NCBI GenBank assembly: GCA_037447655.1
Contig: JBBHKE010001328.1
Span: forward strand, 1-64,000
Reading direction: 5' to 3'
From: Zygnema cylindricum
Taxonomy: Eukaryota > Streptophyta > Zygnematophyceae > Zygnematales > Zygnemataceae
Length of the DNA: 64,000 nt
The notes under the pieces were generated by a model. The model worked only from the letters and a program-made list of their open reading frames with translations. It was not told where the DNA came from and made no database searches. Both the position numbers and the translations under genes were made by a program. This document shows, piece after piece, positions 10,477 through 22,445 of the stretch (within the stretch, counting starts at the first letter, position 1; every line of letters starts with the position of its first letter).

Positions 10477-10676
10477 GAAACTACTTTGTATTTTAACGCG
10501 GATCCGCCGGACCCGGTTTTCAAGTGTCCTTATGTCTGTAATGACGAAATCGTCACTTACGCATGTGACGACTGTATACGTCAACAACACCTCTGACGGC
10601 TGTCAACCTCTACAAGCTGTGGTCGCACGATATTTTTTGGAACTGCTTGTGACGTCGCATGTCTTACCATGACATT
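10477..10676. repeat. Repeat flank shared with 62681-62870
   Basis: The segment from CTTTGTATTTTAACGCGGAT onward aligns with the sequence just right of the 62062-62677 element (CTTTGTTTTTTAGCGCGGAT). Both continue through ACGACTGTATACGTC-like words. It is the host of the copia insertion, which interrupts it at 10677-10681. 10400-10476 holds nothing recognisable. Confidence 0.55.
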
Positions 10677-10681
10677 GTAGA

Positions 10682-11730
10682 TGAAACTCTGAGACCTCCA
10701 TAAGTCCTCAGAGTGGACAGCTTCCAAGAAGCCTCTAGGATAATCCTGACCCCTTTGTGTTTAAGCAAAAATAACTGCCACCTTGGCAGACAAAAACTCT
10801 GACCACCTTCACCCCTGTGAAGACAAGACTCCCCTGAGTCGATAGCAAAAAGAATCTCTGAATTTTCTCCCCTGAGCAGTAAGTTATAGAGGGTCAAAGT
10901 TGACCTTTTGTACATAAGCTCTCTGGGAGAGAGGGTCCTATCTCCTAATTTTTCTAAGTCCTATCTCACTCACAGACTCTATCTACTGATGTACGGAACC
11001 AATCAGAATTGAGTTCCGTACGTAAAAGTACAGCTGCCGGTGTACTTTAGGTACGGACATTGTACGACAAGGCCTAAATGTCGACACATGTCATATCCGG
11101 GTTCGATGCCATAATCTCCGGGGATTCCACGATCCAACGACATTTCGCCACGCGTCATCTGATGTGGCGATGGCCACAAACCGCCGAAAACTTCCTCCGC
11201 GATCTCGGCGCTAATTGCGGCCGTCCGATTAGAATCTAATTTAATCGTAGCCGTAATAAATACATGTGCGGTATTTGTTTCATTTACGAAACAAATGCGC
11301 GGTATTGATTTATAGTCCGTACCGTAATCCGTACTTTATATATTACCGGATCTATGTATCCCGTAATCTATTATAGTTAAATGAATAATCGTACGTATAC
11401 ATATTTAAATAGCTATCAAACTATATACTACGTATCATGACTCCTAGACTTAACGGCTAAGGCTACCGGCTATTTCCTATCTGCCGGCCGGTAGGTACAA
11501 GGATCAATTCCTGCCGCCGGCACATACCTTTTAAATAAATAAACCCAAACTAATATAAATTTCCCGTAAACCTCAGGATAGCCTAGGTAGCCATGGCTCT
11601 AGCTTCCTCTACGATTTCTGAGTGACTGCGACAAGTTTGAGAGTTGGAGAGAGAAGTTAGAGGTAGACTGCCTCGGCTTTTTTTCTTTCTATTCACACCT
11701 AGAAAATACTTAAAACCATTAATTTCTACA
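10682..11730 (-). repeat. 3' LTR of the copia element
   Basis: On the minus strand it begins TGTAGAAATTAATGG and ends GAGTTTCA, a canonical TG...CA. It directly follows the polypurine tract. Rich in CGTAC/GTACGG words, like much of the surrounding repeat DNA. Confidence 0.95.
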
Positions 11731-11745
11731 CTCCCCTTATTTTCT
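11731..11745 (-). promoter_or_regulatory. Polypurine tract of the copia element
   Basis: AGAAAATAAGGGGAG on the minus strand, immediately before the 3' LTR and overlapping the pol stop codon. This is the expected position and composition for the primer of plus-strand DNA synthesis. Confidence 0.85.
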
Positions 11746-14452
11746 AGTCAATCTTTAATTTCAGACCACACTTCTCCCTGCAGAAAATTAGCTTAGGGGA
11801 AGGCACAGGTTTGGTCATCATATCTGCTACCATCTCACTATCTGGTCGGTACTCTAAACTGATTATTTTATTTTCTACTTTCTCTCTAACAAAGCTGAGT
11901 CTAATGTCCATGTGTTTAGCTTTAAAATGATGTTTAGGATTGGCAGAAATAGTGATTGCTGCTTGATTATCACAAAATATTTTCTGCACACCACTCTTAA
12001 GATGACCAAGTTCACCAAGTAAAGACTTGACCCACATCAATTCTTTTACAGCAGAGCAAGAGGCCATATACTCAGCCTCCATGGTGGACTGAGCAATGAC
12101 CTTTTGCCGTTTGCTACTCCAACAGCAAGCCCCATCACCCACATATAATACATATCCAGAAGTGCATCTCCTCATCGGAGCATCACCATAACTAGCATCA
12201 CTCCAAGTAGTGATGTCAGTATTCTCCCAACCCAAATGCAACCATAGATCCCTAGTTCCTATCAAGTATCTAAGAACTCTTTTAGCTGCCTCCCAATCCT
12301 TCTTAGTGGGAGCATTTAGACTTCTACTCAGCACTCCTACAGCTGCAGCTAAATCCGGCCGGGTACAATTCATAAAATAGATTAGACTTCCCACTACTTG
12401 CCTGTAAAGAATAGTCTGCATGAACTTCTGTTCTTCAGGAGATAATTCCTCGTCTAAGACTATGACTCCTCCTTCCTCACTCCCCTCACTTCCCTTCTTC
12501 AACTCCATTGGAGTTGTACAACTATTAGCTTTATCCATATGAAATTTTTCAAGCATGTTCCCTATTGCTTCCTTTTGAGTCAATCTTATAATTTTTCTTT
12601 TTCGGTCTCTCTCTACTTGAATTCCCAAAATATATTTTGCTTCCCCCATATCGTTCATTTCAAATCTCCCCTTAAGATCGGTTTTTAGTTTATTAATTTT
12701 TTCCATTGATTTACTTAAAACAAGCAAATCATCAACATAAATTGCAATAAATATAAAACCTTCCTCATCTTCGAAAACATAGATTGAGTGATCTGAGCTG
12801 ATCCGAATATATCCTAGACCGGTAAGAAACTCATCAAGCTTCTTATTCCACTGTCGAGGCGCCTGTTTCAAACCATAAAGAGATTTAATCAGCCGGCATA
12901 CCTTACTCTCCTCTCCTTCTTCCACAAACCCTTCGGGTTGTCGCATGAAGATCTCCTCTTCCAATTTTCCATGCAAAAAGGCTGTTTTGATGTCCATCTG
13001 GTGCACTTCCATGTCTTCCGCTGCTGCCAGGCTGAGAATTATACGGACGGAGGGAAATCTGACCACCGGGGCAAAGGTTTCCTCGTAGTCAATTCCCTCC
13101 TTTTGTGTAAATCCCTTTGCCACTAGTCGGGCCTTGTAGCGCTCGATTGTGTTATCTGGGTTCAGTATTAATTTGAAAACCCACTTACAACCGATTGGTT
13201 TTCGGTTAGGTGGACAATCCACAAGCTCCCAAGTATCGGCTGCCATAATTGAGGCCATCTCTTCATTGATGGCTGTCTTCCACCGATTTCTTTCTGGACA
13301 ATTCATCGCCTCTCCATAAGTTTGAGGTTCATCTTGATGAGATAGTTTTGTTACCTTGTTATTAACCTGTTTTTCTTGCAGTCTTTTACTACTTCTCCTT
13401 CCCCCTTCAAAATCTGAGGCCGGAATAGATGGTTCTCGTGGATTCTTTCGAACAAACTCGGCTTCTCCCCTATCCCTTGATTCCGAATCAATTTCCACCA
13501 CGTCTTCCGCTTCGGGTAGAGTTGTCACTGGAGTTTCCACAGCCGAGTCCTTTTCGGTCTGATTTGTACCTGCAAGAATGTCATCTTCTCTAAAACCTGG
13601 ATAGTTAGGAAGCTCAAAGTCATCTGAATTTTCTGACTCAAATCTGATTTATACTGACTTCGTATATTTGAAGGGATCCACAGATTTTCCTTCATCCATA
13701 ACTACTAGATGCTTTACTAAGATTATATCTTCCCTTTTTAGATCATAAACTCTATATCCTTTAACATCTTCATCATATCCTAATAAGTATCCCGGTTTTC
13801 CTTTAGGATCTAGTTTCCAATTGGACCGATCAGTATCTACACTGAACACTTGACTGCCGAAAACCTTTAAATGAGATAAGTCTGGTTTCCGGCCTGTCCA
13901 TCTCTCATAAGGTGTTTGATCTTTTATAGCTGAAGTAAGAACTCTATTTTTGAGGTAATTAGCACAGTTCATTGCTTCTACCCAAAACCTTTTTCCTATC
14001 TTCTTATCCGACAACATACTTCTAGCACTATCACTTAGTGTTCTATTTAACCTTTCAGCTACCCCATTCTGTTCCGGATTTTCTAGAACTGTCTTTTGGT
14101 GTTGAACCCCATCTTCCCTCAAAAAATCCTCAAACTGGTTAGAAGTATACTCTCCACCATTGTCACTCCTTACTCTCTTGATTGGAGTTTCATGGAGTTT
14201 TTCGCTCCATGCTTTATATTGTCTAAAACAATCCTCAGCTTCTGACTTGTTTTTCAAATAATACACCCGGGAATACCAAGACCAATCATCAGTTATAGTC
14301 ATCATAAATCTCTTCCCCCCCGGTGAGGGCACTCTAGCCGGTCCCCAAATATTTCTGTGTACTAGATCTAGAAGTTTTTCTCCCTTGTAGGTGGCTGTTT
14401 TAGGAAAGGGTAATCTGTGTGCCTTTACCTTGAGCACACCCACTACAATCAC
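11744..14452 (-). pseudogene. copia pol: integrase, reverse transcriptase, RNase H (broken)
   Basis: Integrase lies at 14452-13649 and RT-RNase H at 13540-11744, in the same frame but separated by an in-frame TAA at 13651-13649. The integrase core has LVHRNIWGPA where the family has a catalytic Asp before IWGP (here Asn), then RSDNGGEYTSNQF and NGVAERLNRT with the other two acidic residues intact. RT shows IYVDDLLVLS. RNase H shows TSGYVLY, STMEAEYMA and the C-terminal MTKPV motif. A frameshift near 14420 separates it from gag-protease. In this family the products would copy element RNA into DNA and integrate it. Confidence 0.9.
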
Positions 14453-16080
14453 TTATATCATCACTCTCACTGAACTGAATCCCTTCCACCACTCCCATCT
14501 TTTTCATCTCTCTTAGCTTATCTAGATTCACATGCCCAAGCCTCTTATGCCACATCATAATATCATGGACACCAGCATAATAAAGTTTCTTCGTTTCATT
14601 ACTTAAGATCAGCCTAAACATCCCATGGCTACCTTTCTCAGCAATGAAATAGACATCCTCCTCAAAACTAGCAGTAAAGACTCCTTCCCTAATGCTAGAA
14701 AAAAAACCCTTATCATCTAACACAGATGTAGAGATAAGGTTTTTGTTCAGCTCCGGAATAAACAATACATCGGAGAATGTTAATATGGATGTCTTTCCTT
14801 CTACTAACACTTTCAAATCTACCGATCCTACAAGAGTAGTGGTGACTATCCTCCCATCCCCGTACTCTATCTCTACGGTGGGAATCTTTCTTATCTTAGT
14901 GAACAGGTGTCTATCCTTACACATGTGCATTGAGGCACCTGAATCTATAATCCAGCCTGCTTCACCTTTCAATCCACCGTAAGCACATTTCTGCCTTCGT
15001 GGAATTTCAACCTCAGTTTTCGCCTCCAACTCCTCATCCAAAAGGAGCTCATCGTCCTCGTCCTCGGATTCCGCCTCAAGTACCTGTGTGACAAGGGCCT
15101 TTTTCTTTCCTCTCGGGGTACCACCGGTCTGCCCCTCCTTTAACCGAAGCTCGGTTAGCTTAGTGCACTCTGCCATATAGTGCCCCGGTTTCTTACAAAA
15201 ATGACATAAACCTTTGGGAGCCCTTGGTTCAAACTCGTCAACCTGTTTTTTCTGCTCCCTACCCCCATAGTTTCCGACTGGTTTCCGGGAATCCTTGTTC
15301 CTCCAATCGGTCGCTGTTGCCAAGGCTTGGCCACTCTTTCCTCCCCTTCGGATCTCAATCGTATTCTCTCGAACGAGAATCATCCCTACCACTGAGTTCC
15401 ATATCCACCTTGAGTCCGGCAAGTCCTGCACACGGTTGACTATGTTCTCGAACTCATCAGGTAACTTCATTAGTAAACAGTTAACCTTTTCTTTTTCACT
15501 AAAAACTTTTCCCGCACTCTCTAGCTCCATGAAGAGTGTAGCAAGCTCATTGCAAAAATCCAACATATTTCCCCCTTTGTATACATACTCCTTAACTTTC
15601 TGATCAGCCAACTGTTGTTGCTGAATCGTACCACTTCGGTACATCTCTATGAGAGCCATCCAAAGATCGGATGCCCTCTCTACCTGCAAATGAGGACATG
15701 CAAGTCCTTGAGTGAGATGGCGTAGGATGAAGTGCTTTGCCGCCATATTGTTGAAGTCCCAGGTTTTAGTATCATTCTCCTCGTTCCTCGGAATAGGTGA
15801 CATGAATGCTAAACCAGTTGCTATTGGTGTGGTCGCCTCCTTCTCCTTTCATTTGTCCACCACCTCTCCTTCCTTTGTTTCCTCCGTTTGAAGGTGAATC
15901 CTCGTTCCTGGTGAATCTGCTTCCTTTAAACCCTGGAGGAATTCCAAGACTTGATGGACGCCCCAATCGTCCACTCACTATCCCCCAAAACCTTTTTTCG
16001 CATAGAGCTCCTATCATCATACTTTCCCAATATATGAAGCCAGTTCCATTAAATATTGGTACCCTAGAGGGTGGGCCCAT
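14400..16080 (-). pseudogene. copia gag and protease (frameshifted)
   Basis: The first ATG (16080-16078) lies inside the primer-binding site. It opens MGPPSRVPIFNGTG, then YWESMMIGALCEKRFWGIV, the usual start of a UBN2-type copia gag. A frameshift between about 15950 and 15800 moves the rest into the frame of 15803-14400. That part holds the remaining gag, a CCHC knuckle CHFCKKPGHYMAEC, and an aspartic protease with IIDSGASMHM. It ends shortly after the integrase HHCC-type zinc region (HKRLGHVN...CSGCAQGK). Gag would form the particle; protease would process it. Confidence 0.88.
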
Positions 16081-16084
16081 AACC
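16070..16084 (-). promoter_or_regulatory. Primer-binding site complementary to tRNA-iMet anticodon arm
   Basis: Immediately after the 5' LTR the minus strand reads GGTTATGGGCCCACC. Its complement GGTGGGCCCATAACC equals the anticodon-stem and loop stretch of plant initiator tRNA-Met as I know it, not the tRNA 3' end. This is the half-tRNA priming arrangement known for Drosophila copia and some plant copia elements. The ATG within it opens the gag frame. Confidence 0.8.
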
Positions 16085-17132
16085 TGAAACTCTGAGACCT
16101 CCATAAGTCCTCAGAGTGGACAGCTTCCAAGAAGCCTCTAGGATAATCCTGACCCCTTTGTGTTTAAGCAAAAATAACTGCCACCTTGGCAGACAAAAAC
16201 TCTGACCACCTTCACCCCTGTGAAGACAAGACTCCCCTGAGTCGATAGCAAAAAGAATCTCTGAATTTTCTCCCCTGAGCAGTAAGTTATAGAGGGTCAA
16301 AGTTGACCTTTTGTACATAAGCTCTCTGGGAGAGAGGGTCCTATCTCCTAATTTTTCTAAGTCCTATCTCACTCACAGACTCTATCTACTGATGTACGGA
16401 ACCAATCAGAATTGAGTTCCGTACGTAAAAGTACAGCTGCCGGTGTACTTTAGGTACGGACATTGTACGACAAGGCCTAAATGTCGACACATGTCATATC
16501 CGGGTTCGATGCCATAATCTCCGGGGATTCCATGATCCAACGACATTTCGCCACGCGTCATCTGATGTGGCGATGGCCACAAACCGCCGAAAACTTCCTC
16601 CGCGATCTCGGCGCTAATTGCGGCCGTCCGATTAGAATCTAATTTAATCGTAGCCGTAATAAATACATGTGCGGTATTTGTTTCATTTACGAAACAAATG
16701 CGCGGTATTGATTTATAGTCTGTACCGTAATCTGTACTTTATATATTACCGGATCTATGTATCCCGTAATCTATTATAGTTAAATGAATAATCGTACGTA
16801 TACATATTTATATAGCTATCAAACTATATACTACGTATCGTGACTCCTAGACTTAACGGCTAAGGCTACCGGCTATTTCCTATCTGCCGGCCGGTAGGTA
16901 CAAGGATCAATTCCTGCCGCCGGCACATACCTTTTAAATAAATAAACCCGAACTAATATAAATTTCCCGTAAACCTCAGGATAGCCTAGGTAGCCATGGC
17001 TCTAGCTTCCTCTACGATTTCTGAGTGACTGCGACAAGTTTGAGAGTTGGAGAGAGAAGTTAGAGGTAGACTGCCTCGGCTTCTTTCTTTCTATTCAGAC
17101 CTAGAAAATACTTAAAACCATTAATTTCTATA
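16085..17132 (-). repeat. 5' LTR of the copia element
   Basis: About 99% alike by eye to the LTR at 10682-11730. Its outer end reads TATAGAAATT instead of TGTAGAAATT, so the terminal TG is mutated to TA. Its inner end GAGTTTCA abuts the primer-binding site. Confidence 0.95.
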
Positions 17133-17137
17133 GTAGA

Positions 17138-17445
17138 CGTAGCGCATTACAGCCTGTGTCGTTTCACGGTTGAAGACAAGGCGTTTTGCCTTTGCGACTC
17201 CTGTCCGGTCAACGTGAAATTGCAATCTGAATTTGAAGACCCCTGCAAAAAAAAAATCCGTACTAGACGAAAACGGACAAATCCAAACAGATTGTGTACT
17301 TTTCTTTGTCGTATTGGAATGCAATTGGACAAAAAATAGCGAAGTCTGTACTTTTATTTGTATTTAGAAATCGTATGGAAAGCTTAGAATATTACGACAC
17401 GTGCGAATATATGTTCCTATTTGTTTATAGAAAATCCATAGTTTC
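17138..17445. other. Unassigned interval between the two retrotransposons
   Basis: The plus-strand frame from about 17138 to 17336 is open and cysteine- and lysine-rich (CLCDSCPV, CKKKIRTRRKR) but resembles no family I recognise. It is probably part of the older repeat that both retrotransposons entered. Confidence 0.35.
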
Positions 17446-17450
17446 AAAAC

Positions 17451-17927
17451 TGTAACAGGGTTACAGAATTGGGTACTTAGTGGCTAGGGCTAGGCTGCTA
17501 TAGTTGCGATTCCAGAGCAGCGCAGCTGCGATTCCAGACCAGCGTAGCATAGCAGCATAGCAACTTAGCGGCGTAGCAACTTAGTAGCGCAGCAGCGCAG
17601 CATAGCAACGTCGCAAAATGTAGATTGAGCTGTATAGTTGTAGAACGAAGTTTTGGATAGATCTCGGTTGACCGTGAAGGTCCACGTGTACAGCTGTATA
17701 GTACTAGGTTGACTAGCAGTTAGTTAGTTTAAATAGTCAAGTAAGACCTAGTGAATGAGACCTCAAGTAGACCTACACAATTAGCGCAACCTTGTACTCT
17801 CTTTCAAATAATAAAGCGCAACCTTGTTTGTGAGTTCTTTGTGCTCCTATTGTTGCTACGGGAAGATCCTTGGTGTTTTCCGCTGTGCAATGTGATGTGT
17901 TGTAGTGTAGTTGTTGCCTCTTTTACA
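17451..17927 (+). repeat. 5' LTR of the gypsy element
   Basis: Starts TGTAACAGGGTTACAG and ends TCTTTTACA. The first 16 bp are nearly self-complementary. The central part has short TAGCAGCATAGCAAC / GCAGCGCAGC tandem words. An ATAAA signal near 17810 may mark polyadenylation. Confidence 0.93.
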
Positions 17928-17928
17928 C

Positions 17929-17940
17929 TGGTATCGGAGC
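17929..17940 (+). promoter_or_regulatory. Primer-binding site of the gypsy element (tRNA-iMet 3' end)
   Basis: TGGTATCGGAGC, one base after the LTR. It matches the complement of the initiator tRNA-Met 3' end (TGGTATCAGAGC) with one mismatch, the usual plant arrangement and unlike the neighbouring copia element. Confidence 0.85.
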
Positions 17941-17961
17941 TGTTACCCGTGACTCGACAGC

Positions 17962-19148
17962 ATGGATGAACACGGCGTATCCACTATAGAAATGTTGGCG
18001 CAAGTTCTCAGGGAGTTGGAAAGTGTGAGATTACAGAACGCGCAGCTAAGTAACACCGTTGCAGCCTTGGAGTCTCGTCTAGGGGAGCGACCTCATGGAG
18101 GCATAGAGAGAGACTCCAGGAGACCGAAATTAAGGCTTCCCGATGAGTTTGACCCTGCAAGACACAAGAACCTTGACTCATGGCGATTCTCCGTGGCGAA
18201 CTATCTCGAGAATTTTCCTAGCCTATCGGATCGTGAGAAGATTCATTACGCGGGTGGTCTTCTTAAAGGGGCAGCGGGAGCTTGGTGGAGAACATTGGTA
18301 GAGGACGATGAGTTACCGACCGTCTGGGCGCTCGTCGTTCAACTCCTTCGTGACACTTAGCAGCCCGTCAACACGATGAAGGCGCCGAGAGATAAGATCG
18401 CAGTATTGAAGCAACGAACTTCAGTGATGGAGTTTACGCAGCGGTTCTTGGAGTGTAAAGTTCAAATACCTACGATGACGGAGGATGAAGCCGTGGATCG
18501 CTTCGTGAAGGGGCTTAAGTCGTCTATTCGTAGAGATGTGGAACAATGGCTTGCTCGGGAAAGCACGACTCCTCCTATCTCAACAATCATCCAGTTTGCG
18601 GAGCGGACCGATTCGGTTGACTTTAACCTCTGGAAACCTTATCACTACGGGTCGAGCAGTAGCGGAGGAAACCGACGAGACGACGGTCCAACCCCATGGA
18701 GCTCGGCGCAATTAATGAGGATAAGGAAGTGGTCAATGTCCTGCGGAGAAAGAAGAAACCTACCAAGACCAAGACCAATGACTTATCCCTCGAGTAAATC
18801 CAGCGGAGGAGGCATAGTGGCCTATGCTTCCAGTGCGGTTCTCCAGATCATATGGCTCGAGAGTGTCCAAAACGGAAAGGTAACAAAAAGGGAAAACTTA
18901 CCGTTATGAGGTTAGCCGGTGAAGGAGGAGACCCTTTGATATTTCGGGGTCAAATAGGAGTAAGTGCAGCTAACTTCATGGTGGACTCTGGAGCATCGGG
19001 GAACTTCATTAACGAGGCGACGGTGAAAAGGTTCAAACTTCCCCTTGTGGTACTAAATGATCATCAATCGGTACAATTGGCCGACGGAAGTTCCTTATCC
19101 ATTACCCATCGTACCCCGAGGTTACGCGTCGGCATTGGGAAATTTTGA
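17962..19148 (+). pseudogene. gypsy gag and protease (stops and frameshift)
   Basis: Opens MDEHGVSTIEMLAQVL with a short coiled coil, then the retrotransposon gag core with GAAGAWWRTL. An in-frame TAG at 18358-18360 interrupts it; the same frame resumes to 18909. After a frameshift near 18700-18800 another frame gives the CCHC knuckle CFQCGSPDHMAREC (about 18824-18865) and the protease FMVDSGASGNFI (about 18979). A TGA at 19146-19148 interrupts protease; the frame continues with WLQKWNPTID. In this family gag packages the RNA and protease matures the particle. Confidence 0.88.
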
Positions 19149-19196
19149 TGGTACGACACGCTTCATGTATTACCTCTTGGGGACCATGAGGTAATC

Positions 19197-22100
19197 TTGG
19201 GGAAGCCGTGGTTGCAAAAATGGAATCCGACAATTGATAGGAGAAGTGGCGCCATGAGAGTAAAGAAAGGTCAAGAAGAGTTCGAGGTAAAAGCGGGAGC
19301 GGCTGGTAAGGGGGCGGAAGAGGGACGCTTGCTTTCGGCCTTACAGCTTAAGAGGGCACTCAAGAAAGGGGGAAACGATTGGTATGGCGGTCGTCCAGCC
19401 AATGGAGGAGGCGAAGGAGGAGATCCCGGAAGAATGGAAGAAGAAGGACCCCGACTTCGACTCCAAAGAAAGTGACGACATTGGAAAGACTTCCGAAGAG
19501 GCCCCGGAAGTCGTGACAAAACTTCTCGAGGAGAACGCAGATGTATTTCCCCCGAAGCTCCCCGAAGGATTACCTCCGAAGCGCGAAGTAGACCATAGGA
19601 TAGAGCTTGTTCCTGGAGCGGTACCCCCGGCTAATCGGATGTACAAGATGAGCTACACCGAGTTGGACGAAGTGAAAAAGCAACTCGCGGAGTTGGTCGA
19701 AGCCGGAGCAATCGAACCAAGCAAGTCAGCGTATGGAGCCCCCGTTCTCTTTGTGAACAAGAAAGATAGAGGTTTCCGTATGTGTGTAAACTACATAGCG
19801 CTGAACAAATTAACGGTGAAGAATGCGTACCCCCTACCGAGGATAGACGAATTGTTGGATCGACTTCGAGGTGCCAAATATTTTTCGAAAATAGACTTGC
19901 GGAGCGGCTACCACCAGATCAGAATTACTGAGGAGGATGTGGAGAAGACGGCGTTCAGAACTCGATACGGTCATTTCCAATTTCGGGTAATGCTGTTCGG
20001 GTTGACTAACGCACCGACAACCTTTATACATTTAATGAATTCCATCTTTCGGCAATATCTGGACGCGTTTGTGATCGTCTTCCTAGATGACATTCTGGTG
20101 TATAGCCGAACGAAGGAGGAGCATATGAAGCACTTACGGACGGTCCTACAAGTCCTTCAGGAAAATAAGTTATACGCAAAAAGAAGTAAATGTGACTTCT
20201 TCAAGGAGAAGATTGATTTTTTAGGCCATGTGGTGAGCCGGGACGGAATCGCAATGGATCCAAACAAGACAAAGGTCGTTAAGGAGTGGCCGCAGCCGAC
20301 AAATATCAGGGAGTTACGGAGATTTCTAGGACTATGCTCCTATTATCGACGTTTTGTCGAAGGTTTCTCAAAAATCGCTGCACCGCTTAAGGAGTTGCTC
20401 AAAAATGATGTGCCCTATGATTGGAAAGCGGCGCAAGGGGCAGCCTTTAGCACGCTAAACGAGCGGTTGGTTACCGCCCCTGTGTTAGTTGTTCCCGATC
20501 CGGACTTACCTTGGACGATAATTACCGACGCTAGCGATACGGCTATTGGAGCGATCCTTATGCATGATCAAGGAAAAGGCCTTTAACCCATCGCCTATGA
20601 CAGACGAAAACTAAAGGAAGCAGAGCTGAACTGGGCCACCCATGAGAAAGAGACAATAGCTATCATCAATGCGCTGGAGGTTTGGAAGTGTTACGTTCAG
20701 GGGAAACGGATCACGGTTATCACGGATCACCATGCCTTACAATATCTCCAAACCCAGCCGAAGTTGTCCAAGAAACAAGTGCGCTGGATGACGTTTCTGC
20801 AAACCTTCGGTCCGAAACTTGTTATAGAATATAAGCCGGGCAAAACGAACCCGGCGGATGCGCTGTCAAGAAGACCCGACGTCGCTGCGTCGGCAGCGGA
20901 GCAACGACCGCAAGCATCGCCGCAAGGGAACGGAGACTCTGTGAAAGAGAACACCGCAGCGTCGACCGCAGCGCAAGATCCGAAACTCAACGCAGTCACC
21001 AGTACGGTGTAGGTGGACGAACAGTGGTTAAGTCGGATAAAAGCCACCTACGACGACGATGATGCACTAATGGAACTCATCAAACGGAAGGTAGTCGTTC
21101 GAACCGCCAATGGTATGTGGCGGTACAGACCGAGTAAGACAACACGGCTTTATGTGCCAACAAATACGGAACTTCGTCACACGATTATTAAAATGAGTCA
21201 CGACGAGCCGCTCAGTGGACATTTTGGGCGGGATAAAACAACCGCACGTGTCGCTGAGGCGTATTACTGGCCAAACATGACTCGAGACATTGCAGAATAT
21301 GTCCGGACGTGTGACTCGTGTAATAGGAACAAATCGGATTCAGGGCAACAAGGTCTGTTACAACCCCTTCCAATACCATCTGTTCCTTGGGAGGCGATCT
21401 CAATGGATTTCATCGTGGCCCTTCCCCGGACGAAGGAGGGCTACGACTCAATCTTCGTTGTCGTGGATTCCCGGACAAAAATGGCACATTTTCTCCCTAC
21501 GTCCACAACAGCTACTGCACGAGATATCGCGAACTTATTCTTTCGGGAGATATTCCGCCATCACAGACTTCCAAAAAGGATCGTTAGCAACCGCGATCGT
21601 AAATTCGTGAGCCACTTTTGGCAAAATCTATTTGCGTTATGTGGCATGCAGCTGGCCATGTCCACAACCTACCACCCTCAAAATGATGGTCAGACTGAAA
21701 GGGTGAATCGAACTTTGGAGGAATCGTTGCGGGGTTATGTCTCGGTGCACCAAACGGATTGGGTGGACCATTTAACAGCGATTGAGGTAGCATATAACAG
21801 TGCAGTGCACTCTTCGACGAATGTTACGCCATTCTCCCTCAATGGACGACAACCCACTCTTCCCCCAAACTTATTGGTAGCGGACTGCCAAACACCGGCA
21901 GCTCTGGACTTTGCCAAAACGCTGCAAGAAAACCTAGAAAAGGCTGCCAAGGCGCTCCAAATGGCAAAGGATCGCCAAAAGTCGCAGGCCGACGCTCATC
22001 GGTAGGACATCATCTTTAGCGTGGGGGACAAGGGTCGCCTTGATATGGCAAACCTCTCCTTGCCTGGTGCCCTCTCGAAGAAGTTGGCCCCGAAGTTCAC

Positions 22101-22445
22101 GCGCCTGTTCACCATTCTTTCCCGTGTGGGCGCCGTGGCTTATAAATTGGATATCCCGACGGACTGGCATATCCACAACGTTTTTCATGTTTCCCTTCTT
22201 AAACCATTCCGCTATCCTGATTCAATGTTCCCTCATCGACGACGGCATACTCCTTTACCACCCGTTCGAGGAACCTCGGACGAGTATGAGGTGGAAGAGA
22301 TCCTTAAGTCACGCCACTCTTGGAATTCAACTCCACCCAATACTTGGTGCGTTGGAAGGGTTACGGTGTTGAGGACAACTCTTGGGTGGACGGGAGGGAT
22401 CTACATTCCCCGGAGTTGCTGCGCCGGTTTCAGCGGAGTGAGGCC
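19197..22445 (+). pseudogene. gypsy pol: RT, RNase H, integrase, chromodomain (stops, frameshifts)
   Basis: RT in 19384-20586 has [20 protein letters not shown] and the catalytic [13 protein letters not shown] at 20584 interrupts RNase H, which resumes with THEKETIAIINALEVW and ITDHHALQYL. TAG at 21010 precedes the integrase, which has an HHCC zinc region (SGHFGRDKT...CDSCNRNK) and a DDE core in which the usual SDRD is SNRD, so the second catalytic Asp is lost. TAG at 22003 and a frameshift near 22325 follow. The frameshift splits a chromodomain: EVEEILKSRH in one frame, YLVRWKGYG and NSWVDGRDL in the next. Confidence 0.9.

Larger units (their letters stand above)
10682..17132 (-). mobile_element. 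Ty1/copia LTR retrotransposon, complete
   Basis: Two near-identical 1.05-kb direct repeats (10682-11730 and 16085-17132) enclose gag, protease, integrase, RT and RNase H relics in Ty1/copia order on the minus strand. The element is 6451 bp and is flanked by a 5-bp target duplication GTAGA (10677-10681, 17133-17137). The two LTRs differ at only about ten positions by eye, so insertion was recent. Even so, coding is broken by two frameshifts and one nonsense codon, and the first integrase Asp appears changed. Mobility would need proteins supplied from elsewhere. Confidence 0.95.

Noticed and set aside
17138-17336. Cysteine-rich open frame resembling a zinc-binding peptide
   Set aside because: Cys spacing matches no known finger, there is no start codon, and it is bounded by two retrotransposons; probably chance.
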